A stretch of 64,000 nucleotides of DNA from Diaphorobacter ruginosibacter (GTDB lineage Bacteria > Pseudomonadota > Gammaproteobacteria > Burkholderiales > Burkholderiaceae_C): NCBI RefSeq assembly GCF_014395975.1, contig NZ_CP060714.1, forward strand, positions 1,674,001 to 1,738,000, read 5' to 3'. Position numbers and translations under genes: made by a program. Shown piece after piece: positions 24,272 to 33,563 of the stretch (position 1 is its first letter; each line of letters begins with the position of its first letter). Below the pieces are notes generated by a model. That model saw nothing but the letters and a program-made list of their open reading frames with translations, was not told the DNA's origin and did no database searches.

Positions 24272-25183
24272 ATGAGCGCACAAGATTCCCTGCAAGGCGT
24301 TTCCACCTTTGTGCAAGTGGTGGAAATGGGTGGTTTCGCTCCCGCGGCCGAGCGGCTGGGACTGACGCGTTCCGCCGTGGGCAAGGCGGTGGCGCGGCTG
24401 GAGGCGCGCCTGGGAGTGCGGCTTCTGCAGCGCAGTACCCGCAGCCAGACACTGACGGCGGAGGGACAGATGTACTACGAGCGCTGCGTGCGGGCGCTCA
24501 AGGAGCTGGACGCCGCGGAAGTCGACCTGGACAGCGGCCGCATGGAGCCGAGCGGCCGGTTGCGGGTGAGCGTGCCCGAAGGCTTCGGGCAGCTATGCGT
24601 GGCGCCGATCCTCATGGACCTCACGCGCCTGTATCCGCAACTGCGTGTCGATCTGTCCTTCAGCGACCGCCCCGTGGATCTGATCGAAGAGGGTTTCGAC
24701 CTCGCCATCCGCATTGGCAATTTGCAGGACAGCGGCGTGCTCGCAGCGCGCTATCTGGGGACGCAGCACATCAGCATCGGTGCCGCGCCTTCCTATCTCG
24801 CGCAGCGCGGGACGCCCGAAAGCCTGGACGCCCTTGCGGGACACAGCGTCATCGGCTATTCCCGGGCAGGTACGCCTGCGCCCTGGAATGCCGCCTCTGG
24901 CGGCGGACGCGAGGCCGTGCGCGTGCACTCGCAGATCAGCATGGACGACATCCAGGCCATCGCCGCCGCCGCGGTCGCGGGTTATGGCATCGCATGGGTG
25001 CCATGCTGGCTGCTCAACCGCTATGTGCAACGCGGCGAGCTGGTGCACATCCTGCCGCACTACCGTGCCCGCTCACTGGAGATCAACGCGATCTGGCCCC
25101 AGGCCCGGCAGTTGCGCTGCAAGGTCCGGGTGGCCATCGATGCGCTGGTGGCGAGAATTCCTTCCCTGCTGGAGCCCTCCTGA
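24272..25183 (+). CDS. LysR-family transcriptional regulator
   Basis: 303 residues from ATG 24272 (MSAQDSLQGVSTFVQVV). A GTG at 24257 is also in frame; neither has a strong Shine-Dalgarno sequence. The N-terminal winged helix (GGFAPAAERLGLTRSAVGKAVARLEARLGVRLLQR) is followed by a substrate-binding domain with GRLRVSVPEGFG and IRIGNLQDSGVLAARYL. It is divergent from the MFS exporter, the most likely target. Confidence 0.92.
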   Translation: MSAQDSLQGVSTFVQVVEMGGFAPAAERLGLTRSAVGKAVARLEARLGVRLLQRSTRSQTLTAEGQMYYERCVRALKELDAAEVDLDSGRMEPSGRLRVSVPEGFGQLCVAPILMDLTRLYPQLRVDLSFSDRPVDLIEEGFDLAIRIGNLQDSGVLAARYLGTQHISIGAAPSYLAQRGTPESLDALAGHSVIGYSRAGTPAPWNAASGGGREAVRVHSQISMDDIQAIAAAAVAGYGIAWVPCWLLNRYVQRGELVHILPHYRARSLEINAIWPQARQLRCKVRVAIDALVARIPSLLEPS

Positions 25184-25220
25184 CTGCCTACCCCGCATGT
25201 CCGGGAGGGCAGGCCCTGTG

Positions 25221-25982
25221 TCAGGCCATGGCGTCCAGCAGTTTCTGGGCATGGGTGCGCATGCATCCGAGATCACTGCCGATCCCGATGAAGCGGGCGC
25301 CGGCGCTTTCATAGAACCTTGCCGCATCGATGCTCGGCGCGAGCACGCCTGCCATCTTGCCGTGCGAGCGCACCTGCGCGATGCCTGCCTGGATTCGCGC
25401 TCGCACATCGGGATGGTCGGTTTGCCCGAGCAGGTCCATGTCCGCCGAGAGGTCTGCAGGTCCAAAGAAGATCATGTCCACTTCGGGCAGTGCCGCGATG
25501 CCGGCGATGGCCTCGAAGGCCTGGCAGGTTTCGATCTGGATGCCGATGGCGATCTCGTCTCCGGCGGCCTGCAGATAGCCCGCGCGTGCGCCATACCAGG
25601 CGGCACGCCCGGCGACGGACACGCCGCGCACGCCGGCAGGCGGGTAGCGCGTGGCGCTCACGATCTCGCGGGCTTCTTCCACGCTTTGCACGTAGGGGAA
25701 CAGAAAGTTCTTCACCCCGGCGTCCAGCATGCGCTTGATCAGCACGCGATCATTGGCGGGTGGGCGAACCATGGGTGCGACGGCGCTGCTGTCCAGCACG
25801 CGCAGTTGCGAGACGATGTCCGGCAGCTCGTTCGGTGCGTGCTCCATGTCGAGCAGGAACCAGTCATAGGCCAGCGTGGAGAGGGCTTCGACGGCCGTCG
25901 CGGAGGTCATGGAGCACCACAGCCCCGTCAGCCGCTCTTCGGCATGCATGCGCGTGCGCAGTTCATTGATTTTGCAGACCAT
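25221..25982 (-). CDS. HpcH/HpaI-family aldolase
   Basis: 253-residue metal-dependent class II aldolase of the HpaI/GarL type, cleaving 4-hydroxy-2-oxo acids to pyruvate and an aldehyde. Signature segments: LLDMEHAPNE (base and phosphate-side loop), IGIQIET with the metal-binding glutamate, and DMIFFGPADLSADM with the metal-binding aspartate. It lies 15 bases downstream of a Bug binding-protein gene on the same strand, so the pair may import and cleave one organic acid. HpaI and GarL substrates cannot be told apart here. Confidence 0.9.
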   Translation of the reverse strand: MVCKINELRTRMHAEERLTGLWCSMTSATAVEALSTLAYDWFLLDMEHAPNELPDIVSQLRVLDSSAVAPMVRPPANDRVLIKRMLDAGVKNFLFPYVQSVEEAREIVSATRYPPAGVRGVSVAGRAAWYGARAGYLQAAGDEIAIGIQIETCQAFEAIAGIAALPEVDMIFFGPADLSADMDLLGQTDHPDVRARIQAGIAQVRSHGKMAGVLAPSIDAARFYESAGARFIGIGSDLGCMRTHAQKLLDAMA

Positions 25983-25997
25983 GGCGTTGCGTACTCC

Positions 25998-26969
25998 TCA
26001 ATCCAACGTGATCTTGGCGGTTGCGGCAATGTCGCGCCACTGGCGCTCGTTCTTCGAGAGGAATTCCGCGAACTCGCTGGTCGAGCCCGTGGCCACCTCG
26101 TCGCCCTGCTGATTCAGGCGTTCCTTGAGCTCCGGATTGCGCATGGCCTTGTCGTAGGCCGCCTGCAGCCTGGCAATGACAGGGGCAGGCGTGCCGGCCG
26201 GAACGAAGATGCCGATCCAGCCGGTGAGGTCGAACTGCGCGATGCCCGCTTCGCTCACGGTCGGCAATTGAGGAAACGCCGCCGAGCGCTTGAGGCCCGT
26301 GGTGGCGAGGCCCTTGAGCTTGCCTGCCTCGATCTGGCTGCGGACATTCGGAATATTGGTGATCGAAAACAGCGTTTCTCCCGCGAGCATCGATGTGGTG
26401 GCCGGCGCTCCGCCCGTGAAGGGCACGTGGACAAATTCGGTGCCCGTGCGGGTCTTGAAGTACTCCCCGGCCAGATGCACCAAGGTCCCGTTGCCGGTGG
26501 ATGCGTAGTTGTAGGCGTTGGGCGATGCCTTCAGGTAGCCCACGAAATCCTGGACGCTGTTGCCCTTGAATTGCGTGGAAGTGGCCAGCACGAAGGGCGA
26601 GGATGTCAGCTGGATGACGGGCGCCAGCACCTTCGAGGGGCTGTAGTCCATCTTCCTGTATACCGCCGGGGCGATGGAGATGGGGCCCACGCCCGACAGC
26701 AGAATCGTGTAGCCATCGGGCTTGGCCAGGCCGACCAGCTTGCCGCCGAGCACACCGCCGGCGCCCGGCTTGTTGTCCACGACCACCGACTGGTTCAGCT
26801 CCTTGCCGACCTCCTTGGCGGTCAGGCGTGCGACGACATCGAAGGCGCCTCCCGCTGCGAAAGGCACGACGAGGGTGATCGGCCGGTTCGGGTAGGTGCT
26901 CTGGGCCTGGGCCGAAAGGGCCAGCAGCCCGGCCAGGGCGGGGAAGGCCAGCCTGATTGCAATACGCAT
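25998..26969 (-). CDS. Bug/TctC-family tripartite-tricarboxylate binding protein
   Basis: Periplasmic solute-binding protein of 323 residues from ATG 26969 after GGAGA; an in-frame TTG 12 bases upstream is not needed. The signal peptide ends LALSAQAQS. Family motifs: YPNRPITLVVPFAAGGAFD, VVDNKPGAGGVLGG, and MDYSPSKVLAPVIQL. Bug proteins bind carboxylates for TctAB-type transporters, but no tctAB genes are adjacent, as for most Bug paralogues. It is probably co-transcribed with the aldolase and divergent from the MarR-GNAT gene. Confidence 0.92.
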   Translation of the reverse strand: MRIAIRLAFPALAGLLALSAQAQSTYPNRPITLVVPFAAGGAFDVVARLTAKEVGKELNQSVVVDNKPGAGGVLGGKLVGLAKPDGYTILLSGVGPISIAPAVYRKMDYSPSKVLAPVIQLTSSPFVLATSTQFKGNSVQDFVGYLKASPNAYNYASTGNGTLVHLAGEYFKTRTGTEFVHVPFTGGAPATTSMLAGETLFSITNIPNVRSQIEAGKLKGLATTGLKRSAAFPQLPTVSEAGIAQFDLTGWIGIFVPAGTPAPVIARLQAAYDKAMRNPELKERLNQQGDEVATGSTSEFAEFLSKNERQWRDIAATAKITLD

Positions 26970-27148
26970 CTGTGTCTCCAATGTTCAATAGTAATTTTGG
27001 AGAACTATACGCAATAAATTGGAATTTTTCATTCCGTTTTCCGGAATTTGATGTGATGGGTGCATCGCCGGAAACCGAAGTGAGTGGAAGGTGTGAGCGT
27101 TGTCGTGCGTTGGCAGGCCGGTGTATGGAGGTACTTGTTGGAAAATTT

Positions 27149-27184
27149 GTTGTATTGAACAACAATATAGTTGTATTATGCAAC
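27149..27184. promoter_or_regulatory. two operator-like repeats upstream of MarR-GNAT
   Basis: GTTGT-ATTGA-ACAAC (27149-27163) and GTTG-TATTATG-CAAC (27170-27184) both begin GTTGTATT, with starts 21 bp apart (two helical turns). They lie 25 bases before the MarR-GNAT ATG and within the divergent region to the Bug-aldolase pair. Confidence 0.65.
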
Positions 27185-27208
27185 TTTAGCCATGGCATGG
27201 AGACGCAC

Positions 27209-28168
27209 ATGAGCGCAGCCACTTCTGAAGTCGATTCGATTCGCGCAGCCTCCCGCGTGCTGGTCCGGGAGCTTGGCTTCATGCAGCCCACGCTTGCCGC
27301 CACCAGCTACTCTGCATCCGCTGTCCATGCCTTGCTGGAGATCGATGCGCACGAGGACATGACCTCCGCGCGGCTGGTGCAGCTCCTCGGTCTGGAGAAA
27401 TCGAGTGTCAGCCGGATGCTGGCGAAGCTGATCGCGGCGGGGGAGCTCGACGAAGAGTCCGACGGCAGCGATGCGCGCGTCAAGCGGTTGCGGCTGACCG
27501 AGCAGGGGCGCAAGACGGTCGAGCACATTCACGCCTTTGGTCAATCGCAGGTGAAGAGTGCGTTCGAGCACTTGAACCGCTCGCAGCAGCAGGCCGTGGC
27601 GCAAGGGCTCTCTGCCTATGCCGGCGCGCTCAAGGCCCATCGCTTGAATGCCGTGGAGCAGCGGCCGCCCAGCCCTGTCACCGTGAGCGTGGGGTATCGG
27701 CCGGGCATGGTGGGCCGCATTGCCGAAATGCACGCGGCGTTCTACTCGGAGCATTGGGGCTTCGGGCAATTCTTTGAAAGCCAGGTGGCAACCGGCGTCG
27801 CGGAGTTTGCCGGGCGGCTGGATGAGGCCTGCAACAGGGCGTGGCTGGCCATGCTCAACGGCCGCATCGTTGGCTCGCTTGCCATTGATGGGCAGGACCT
27901 GGGGGACAACAAGGCTCACCTGCGCTGGTTCATCCTGGACGATGGCTGTCGCGGCAGCGGAGTGGGCAGGCACCTGATGGCAGAGGCCATGGCGTTTTGC
28001 GATATCCGCGGGTTCAAGGAAGTGCATCTCTGGACATTCAAGGGCCTGCATGCGGCGCGGAAGCTCTATGAGTCCTTCGGCTTCGAGCTGGTGCATGAAG
28101 TGCAGGGCGAGCAGTGGGGCGGCTCCGTCGCCGAGCAGCAGTTTGTCCGCGTCTGCAGGCCTGCATGA
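27209..28168 (+). CDS. MarR-family regulator fused to GNAT acetyltransferase
   Basis: 319 residues from ATG 27209 after GGAGAC. Residues about 1-150 form a MarR winged helix (ALLEIDAHEDMTSARLVQLLGLEKSSVSRMLAKLIAAGELD). Residues about 165-319 form a GNAT domain with the acetyl-CoA loop RGSGVGRHLM and VHLWTFKGLHAARKLYESFGF. Such fusions are known but their acetyl acceptors mostly are not. It is divergent from the Bug-aldolase pair, and the paired repeats suggest autoregulation or shared control. Confidence 0.92.
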   Translation: MSAATSEVDSIRAASRVLVRELGFMQPTLAATSYSASAVHALLEIDAHEDMTSARLVQLLGLEKSSVSRMLAKLIAAGELDEESDGSDARVKRLRLTEQGRKTVEHIHAFGQSQVKSAFEHLNRSQQQAVAQGLSAYAGALKAHRLNAVEQRPPSPVTVSVGYRPGMVGRIAEMHAAFYSEHWGFGQFFESQVATGVAEFAGRLDEACNRAWLAMLNGRIVGSLAIDGQDLGDNKAHLRWFILDDGCRGSGVGRHLMAEAMAFCDIRGFKEVHLWTFKGLHAARKLYESFGFELVHEVQGEQWGGSVAEQQFVRVCRPA

Positions 28169-28407
28169 GCGAGGGGGTGGTGGGCGAGGGGTTTCAGCGG
28201 TCCATGCCGCGCTTTCATGGCGCTTTCATGGCGATTGTGCGGCCGTGACCGGTACCCTGGCGTTCTGTTGAGCACGCGCTGCACTCCAAACTGCCAAGGT
28301 GGGTCAAGCCCCCCCGTTCAGGGGGAACACGCCGCGCCGGTCGCATCACACTGCCACACAATTACCCATCGGCACAGTGCTGGTTGCAGGGGCGCGGGCA
28401 TTCGCAG

Positions 28408-29964
28408 CTAGATGGCCCTGGCGCGTCCGACCCAGTAGGTGTCCCTGAGATCCCGCTTGAGCACCTTGCCATTGGGGCTTCGAGGCAACTGCTCGATGAA
28501 GTCAACGGACTTGGGGGTCTTGAGGGAGCCGAGGCGCGTCTTGCACAGGGCCATGAGCTCCTCCGCGGTGGCCTGTGCCTGTGGCTTGAGCTCCACGACC
28601 GCCTTCACCGCCTCGCCCCAGTCGTCATCCGGAACACCGATGACCGCGCAATCCTCGACACTGGGGTGGGACCAGAGCACCTGCTCGATCTCCTGCGGAT
28701 AGATGTTGAATCCACCCGAGATGACCATGTCCTTCTTGCGGTCGCAGATATGTACCCGTCCCTGTTCGTCGATGAAGCCTACGTCGCCGGTATGGAGCCA
28801 TCCGTCCACGATGGTCTTGGCCGTTGCGTCGGGCTGCTTGTAGTAGCCCGGCGTCACGAGGTCGCCCCGCACGCAGATCTCACCGCGTGCGCCCGTCGGC
28901 AGACGCTGGTTGTCTTCGTCCAGGATGCGGATCTGCACGAGAGGGGTTGGATGACCGCAGCTCGAGAGCACGTCGTCGGGCGCCATCGCGCCATCCTGCA
29001 AATGCTCGTCGGGTGCGAGGTAGGTACACATCATGGGGGCCTCGGCCTGGCCGAAAACCTGTGTCATGCACGGGCCGAAAACCTGGATGGCCTGCTTGAG
29101 CTTCTCCACTGCCATGGGCGCTGCCGCATAGATGAAATACCGCAGGCTTGCATAGTCCCGCGTCTCCACTCCGGGCGTGGCGAGCAGCCGGTAGATGACG
29201 GTCGGCGGCAGGAACAGCTCCGTGACGCGGTGCGCTTCAATGGCGTCCAGCAGCGACGCCGGGTCGGGCGATTCCAGCACCACGACCTTGCCGCCCCGCG
29301 CCACGGTCGGGAGCGCCGCGAAGCCTGCCGCGTGCGTGAGTGGTGCTGCGGCCAGGTTCACGGGGCGCTCGGAGTGCGGATAGTGCAGGCTCATCAGATG
29401 GGACGCCATGAAGGCGTTCACATTGCGCTGTGTGAGCTGCACGCCCTTGGAGCGACCCGTCGTGCCACCCGTCGGCGCGATGATCGCAACGGCGTCCGGG
29501 TCATGGTATGCATCGACGGGATCCGCACCGACATCGCCAAGCCAATCCTCCAGCGAGACGAAGCCCGGCAACGACCGATCCAGGCAGATCCACAATGTCA
29601 GCTTGGGCAACTGCCTTTGCAGCGATCGAACCATGTCCGCGAGATCGCTGTGGAAGATCAGCAGCTCGCAATCCATGAAATCCAGGAGGTAGGCGTTGTC
29701 CTCCTCGTTGAGCTTGGGATTGGCGGGCACCCAGGTCAGCCCCGCTCGCGCTATGCCAAAGACGCACATGAATGCGGCGGCGCTGTTGCGGCTGAGGATG
29801 GATGCCTTGGTTCCGGGCTCATATCCGGCCTGCTGGAGCTTTCGCGCGAGCCGGTAGCTGTGGCGTGCCACGTCCTCGTAGGTCCACTGCTGCCCGCCTT
29901 GCACCAGGCAGGCAGCGTTCCTGTCGATGAGCAGCCCGCGATCGAGGGAGTGCGCGTGAGTCAT
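28408..29964 (-). CDS. AMP-forming acyl-CoA ligase
   Basis: 518-residue ANL-superfamily enzyme that activates a carboxylic acid to its CoA thioester via an acyl-AMP. Motifs: the phosphate loop APTGGTTGRSKGVQLT, VFGQAEAP, GWLHTGDVGFIDEQGRV, DRKKDMVISGGFNIYP, and the catalytic C-terminal lysine in RSPNGKVLKRDL. Substrate class (fatty, aromatic or alicyclic) cannot be set by eye. It lies 9 bases after the thiolase gene at the end of the TRAP operon, so it likely activates the imported acid. Confidence 0.92.
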   Translation of the reverse strand: MTHAHSLDRGLLIDRNAACLVQGGQQWTYEDVARHSYRLARKLQQAGYEPGTKASILSRNSAAAFMCVFGIARAGLTWVPANPKLNEEDNAYLLDFMDCELLIFHSDLADMVRSLQRQLPKLTLWICLDRSLPGFVSLEDWLGDVGADPVDAYHDPDAVAIIAPTGGTTGRSKGVQLTQRNVNAFMASHLMSLHYPHSERPVNLAAAPLTHAAGFAALPTVARGGKVVVLESPDPASLLDAIEAHRVTELFLPPTVIYRLLATPGVETRDYASLRYFIYAAAPMAVEKLKQAIQVFGPCMTQVFGQAEAPMMCTYLAPDEHLQDGAMAPDDVLSSCGHPTPLVQIRILDEDNQRLPTGARGEICVRGDLVTPGYYKQPDATAKTIVDGWLHTGDVGFIDEQGRVHICDRKKDMVISGGFNIYPQEIEQVLWSHPSVEDCAVIGVPDDDWGEAVKAVVELKPQAQATAEELMALCKTRLGSLKTPKSVDFIEQLPRSPNGKVLKRDLRDTYWVGRARAI

Positions 29965-29973
29965 CGTCGCACC

Positions 29974-31158
29974 TCAGTCATGACGGCCATAGAGTGTCAC
30001 CACGATGGCGCCACCGATGCCGGCGTTGTGCTGCAGCGCCAGGCGCGCTCCTTCCACCTGCCGGTCCTCCGCATTGCCCCGCAATTGCTGAGTCAGCTCG
30101 AAGCACTGCGCCAGCCCCGTGGCCCCGAGAGGGTGCCCCTTGGACAGGAGCCCGCCGGAAGGGTTGGTCACGACCATGCCGCCATAGGTGTTCTCGCCGT
30201 CGTCCACGAATCGCTGCACTTCGCCTTCCTCGCAGAAGCCGAGCGCCTCGTAGCTGATCACCTCGTTCTGTGCAAAGCAGTCGTGCAGCTCGCAGACATC
30301 GATGTCGCGCGGCCCGATGCCCGCGTCTTCGTAGACCTTGCGGGCCGCCTCGCGCGACATCGAGAAACCGACGACCTCCAGCATGGAGCCCGATTCGAAC
30401 GTTGCGGGGCGATCGGTGGTCAGCGCCTGCGAGAGGATGCGCACGCGCGTATCGATGCCATGGCGCCTGGCGAACGCCTCGCTCACCAGCACCGCGGCTG
30501 CCGCCCCGCAGGTCGGAGGGCAGGCCATCAGGCGGGTCATGACGCCGTCTGCGATGGCCGGACTGTCGAGCACCTCCTGGGCGCTGACTTCCCTGCGGAA
30601 AAGCGCCAGCGGGTTGCGCGCCGCATGGCGGCTGGCCTTCGCACGGACTTTGGCAAAGGTATCGAGCGGCGTCCCGTAGCGTTGCATGTGCTCGGCGCCG
30701 GCACTGGCGAAGTACCGGATGGCCATCGGCAACGCGCTATCGCCCGCAAGCCGGGTGGTGGCATCGTCGAACTTGGCGAGCGGGGAGGCGCGGTCGTTCC
30801 AGTGGGACCCCAGCGCTCCGGGCGCCATTTGCTCGAAGCCGACGGCCAATACGCAATCCGCCGCGCCCGACAGGATCGCCCTGCGCGCCAGGTAGAGCGC
30901 CGTCGATCCGGTGGAGCAGTTGTTGTTCACGTTGACGATGGGAATGCCCGTCATGCCCACTTCGTAGAGGGCCGCCTGCCCGCTGGTGGAGTCGCCGTAG
31001 ACATGCCCGGCGAACGCCTCCTGTACCTGGCCGTAGTCCAGGCCCGCGTCTGCCAGGGCATCGCGCACGGCCTTGGCCGCCATCTGCGTGTAGGGGGCAT
31101 GGTCTCCAGGCTTGCGAAACGGCGTCATGCCGACTCCGGCGACGATTACGTTGCTCAT
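29974..31158 (-). CDS. thiolase family protein (SCP2/lipid-transfer type)
   Basis: 394 residues. The nucleophilic cysteine is present in VNNNCSTGSTAL, and the C-terminal GGLLSKGHPLGATGLAQC supplies the histidine. LQHNAGIGGAIVVTLY replaces the CxGxG loop, as in SCP2-like thiolases whose second cysteine is absent. It probably performs thiolytic cleavage or a related Claisen-type step on a CoA thioester. It sits between the TRAP binding protein and the CoA ligase in one operon. Confidence 0.88.
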   Translation of the reverse strand: MSNVIVAGVGMTPFRKPGDHAPYTQMAAKAVRDALADAGLDYGQVQEAFAGHVYGDSTSGQAALYEVGMTGIPIVNVNNNCSTGSTALYLARRAILSGAADCVLAVGFEQMAPGALGSHWNDRASPLAKFDDATTRLAGDSALPMAIRYFASAGAEHMQRYGTPLDTFAKVRAKASRHAARNPLALFRREVSAQEVLDSPAIADGVMTRLMACPPTCGAAAAVLVSEAFARRHGIDTRVRILSQALTTDRPATFESGSMLEVVGFSMSREAARKVYEDAGIGPRDIDVCELHDCFAQNEVISYEALGFCEEGEVQRFVDDGENTYGGMVVTNPSGGLLSKGHPLGATGLAQCFELTQQLRGNAEDRQVEGARLALQHNAGIGGAIVVTLYGRHD

Positions 31159-31195
31159 GGTTTTCTCCTTGTGTGGGTGTCAGTCGGCCGGGCCA

Positions 31196-32224
31196 TCAGG
31201 ACTTCGGGGCCTGGGCCACGACCTGCTCGAACTTGCTCACGAGCGGTGCGTTGATCTGCTGCTTCCAGCGCTGGTAGACCTCGCGGGTCGCGTCGTTCCA
31301 GAGCACCTGCTCCTGCGCGGTGGGCTTGTAGATGTCCACGCCTTGCCTGGCGACCAGCTGCTCGTTGGCGGCCACCGTTTCGCGCACGCGCCGGGTCAGT
31401 TCCTTGCCCGCTTCCTGGGCTGCCTCACGCACCAGCTTCTGGTCCTGCTCGCTCCAGGTCTTCCAGATCGGGTTGGCCACGAGGAAGTGGATGAGCTCGT
31501 TGGACTGGTTCCAGTAGGTGATGTACTTCTGGCCCAGGGAACTCAGCTTGTAGGCGGCGAACTGCTCGAGCGTCAGGGTGAGTCCATCGATCGCGCCGGA
31601 GGCCAGTGCCGGCTGGGCATCGGCAAAGGTCATCGTGGTCGGGTTGGCGTGCATGGCGCTCATGACCTGCTGTTGCATGGGCGTTGCCACGACGCGGATC
31701 TTGAGACCCTTGATGTCATTGGGCAGTGCCACCCGGCGCTTGGAATTGATGACCTGGATGGGGCCATACTCGCCGCTTGCCAGCGGCTCCATGCCCGAGC
31801 GGCGGATCACTTCATAGAAGTCCTTGTTGAGCGCATCCGACGCGAGCACCGCATCGACGGCGCGGTCGTTCGGCATCAGGCCGGGAAGGTTGAACAGCGC
31901 GAAGTCCTTGACCGTGCCCGACCAGTTCACGGTGGTGCCGACAAGGACGTCGATCACCCCCTGGCGCAATGCCGTCAGCTCCCGGTCCTGCTGGCCCTGC
32001 ACGAGCGAAGAGCCCGGGTAGAGCTTGAAGTTCAGGCGCCCCTGCGTCTTTTCCCGAACCAGATTGGCAAACCGCTCGGCTGCGAAATGCCAGTTGGTGC
32101 CCGCACCCACCACGAGCGAGAGCCGGTACTCGGCACGATATTTGGCTTGCCCCAGCGCCAGCGCGGGCATCCCGATGGCGGCTGCGCAGGCACCGGCCTG
32201 CAGCAGTTGTCGGCGTTGAATCAT
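31196..32224 (-). CDS. TRAP transporter solute-binding protein (DctP family)
   Basis: Periplasmic binding protein of 342 residues from ATG 32224 after AAGGAGACAAAC. The signal MIQRRQLLQAGACAAAIG...ALALGQA is Tat-like in the twin basic residues and Cys-free cleavage region. FAERF-type NWHFAAERFANLVREKTQGRLN, VGTTVNWSG and GLKIRVVATPM are typical of DctP/TAXI-like dicarboxylate-binding proteins. It serves the DctQ-DctM pair just upstream. Confidence 0.92.
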   Translation of the reverse strand: MIQRRQLLQAGACAAAIGMPALALGQAKYRAEYRLSLVVGAGTNWHFAAERFANLVREKTQGRLNFKLYPGSSLVQGQQDRELTALRQGVIDVLVGTTVNWSGTVKDFALFNLPGLMPNDRAVDAVLASDALNKDFYEVIRRSGMEPLASGEYGPIQVINSKRRVALPNDIKGLKIRVVATPMQQQVMSAMHANPTTMTFADAQPALASGAIDGLTLTLEQFAAYKLSSLGQKYITYWNQSNELIHFLVANPIWKTWSEQDQKLVREAAQEAGKELTRRVRETVAANEQLVARQGVDIYKPTAQEQVLWNDATREVYQRWKQQINAPLVSKFEQVVAQAPKS

Positions 32225-32264
32225 GTTTGTCTCCTTGGTTTTTGAAAAAAAGCTACCCGCAGGC

Positions 32265-33563
32265 TCAGTAGCCGACGGCCTTGGGCAGCCAGAGCGCCAG
32301 CCCGGGCCAGCACACGACGGCAGCAATTGCCATCGCGAAGCTGAGGAAGAACCAGCCCACCCATGGCAGTGTTTCCTCCACGGCCACCTGGGACAGGCGG
32401 CATGCCACGAGCAGGTTGACGGCGAGCGGCGGTGTGAACTGGCCGAGAGCGATCACCATCGTGACCAGCACGCCGAACCAGACCGGATCCCAGCCGAACA
32501 GCTTGATCAGGGGAACCAGCAGGGGCAGGAACACCATGAAAACGGACACGCCATCCAGGAACATGCCCACGAGCTTGAGCACGACCAGCACCACGATCAG
32601 CGTGAAGAGACTGTTCCATCCGCTTTCGGAGAACCAGGCCACGATGGGGTCGACGATTCCCAGCGTCTGGATGCAATAGGCAAAGATGCCGGCCAGCCCG
32701 AGGATCACCAGAATGACGGCAGACACCACGGCGGCTTCGGAGAAGATGTCGTATAGGTCACGCCAGCCGATGGTCCGGTGAATGAACAGCCCGAGGCCCA
32801 GCACATAGACGGCGGCAACCACGGCGGCCTCCGTGGGCGTGAACCAGCCGGCGCGCATTCCGCCCAGGATCAGCACGGGCGTGACCAATCCCCAACTGGC
32901 CTCGCGCAGGCTCTTCCAGAACGGCGGGCGAGGCTCCTGCGACTCGGCCTTGCCGAATCCATGGCGGCGGGAAATCCACCATGCCGGAACGATCAATGCC
33001 AGCCCCGCCAGGACCCCCGGCACCATGCCGGCGGCGAACAGCTCGGGCAGCGAAACGCCCGGCACCAGGATGCTGTAGATGACGAATGCCAGTGATGGCG
33101 GAATGAGGATGTCGGTCGCCGTGGCCGAGCCGATCACGGTGGCGGAGAACGCCCGCGGATAGCCCGCCTTGGTCATCGCTCCGACCATCACGCTTCCGAT
33201 GGCGGCCGCCAGCGCCGCGCCAGAACCGGAGATGCCTCCCAGGATCATGGCCACCACGATGACGACGATGGGCAGCATCCCGGGGCCTCGGCCCAACACC
33301 GCCGTGGCGAAATTGACCATGCGCTGGGCCACGCCGGACCTGTCGAAGGCGGCCCCCACCAGCACGAACATGGGCAGGGCCAGCAACGGATACTTGCCGA
33401 TGCCCGCTTCAAAATTCTGCTGAACGGTGAACAGCCCGAACCAGGGCATTTCAAGACCGGTCATGACGACCGCGATCGTGCCGCTCACGCCCATCGCGAT
33501 GCCGATGGGAACGCCCGCCAGCATCAGGAAGACAAAGCCAAGGAGCAGGATGGCGCCGATCAT
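32265..33563 (-). CDS. TRAP transporter large permease (DctM family)
   Basis: 432-residue inner-membrane protein, full length for DctM, with about 11-12 hydrophobic segments. GISGSGAALAAAIGSVM, SATATDILIPPSLAFVIYSI and GQFTPPLAVNLLVAC match the conserved transport loops. ATG 33563 overlaps the end of dctQ (ATGA). It catalyses sodium-dependent uptake together with DctQ and the binding protein. Confidence 0.94.
   Translation of the reverse strand: MIGAILLLGFVFLMLAGVPIGIAMGVSGTIAVVMTGLEMPWFGLFTVQQNFEAGIGKYPLLALPMFVLVGAAFDRSGVAQRMVNFATAVLGRGPGMLPIVVIVVAMILGGISGSGAALAAAIGSVMVGAMTKAGYPRAFSATVIGSATATDILIPPSLAFVIYSILVPGVSLPELFAAGMVPGVLAGLALIVPAWWISRRHGFGKAESQEPRPPFWKSLREASWGLVTPVLILGGMRAGWFTPTEAAVVAAVYVLGLGLFIHRTIGWRDLYDIFSEAAVVSAVILVILGLAGIFAYCIQTLGIVDPIVAWFSESGWNSLFTLIVVLVVLKLVGMFLDGVSVFMVFLPLLVPLIKLFGWDPVWFGVLVTMVIALGQFTPPLAVNLLVACRLSQVAVEETLPWVGWFFLSFAMAIAAVVCWPGLALWLPKAVGY

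Noticed and set aside
28384..31254. 956-codon open frame on the plus strand opposite the CoA ligase and thiolase
   Set aside because: It is the antisense shadow of two genes with full family motifs; high G+C makes such frames common. Its own translation shows no family signature or ribosome-binding site.
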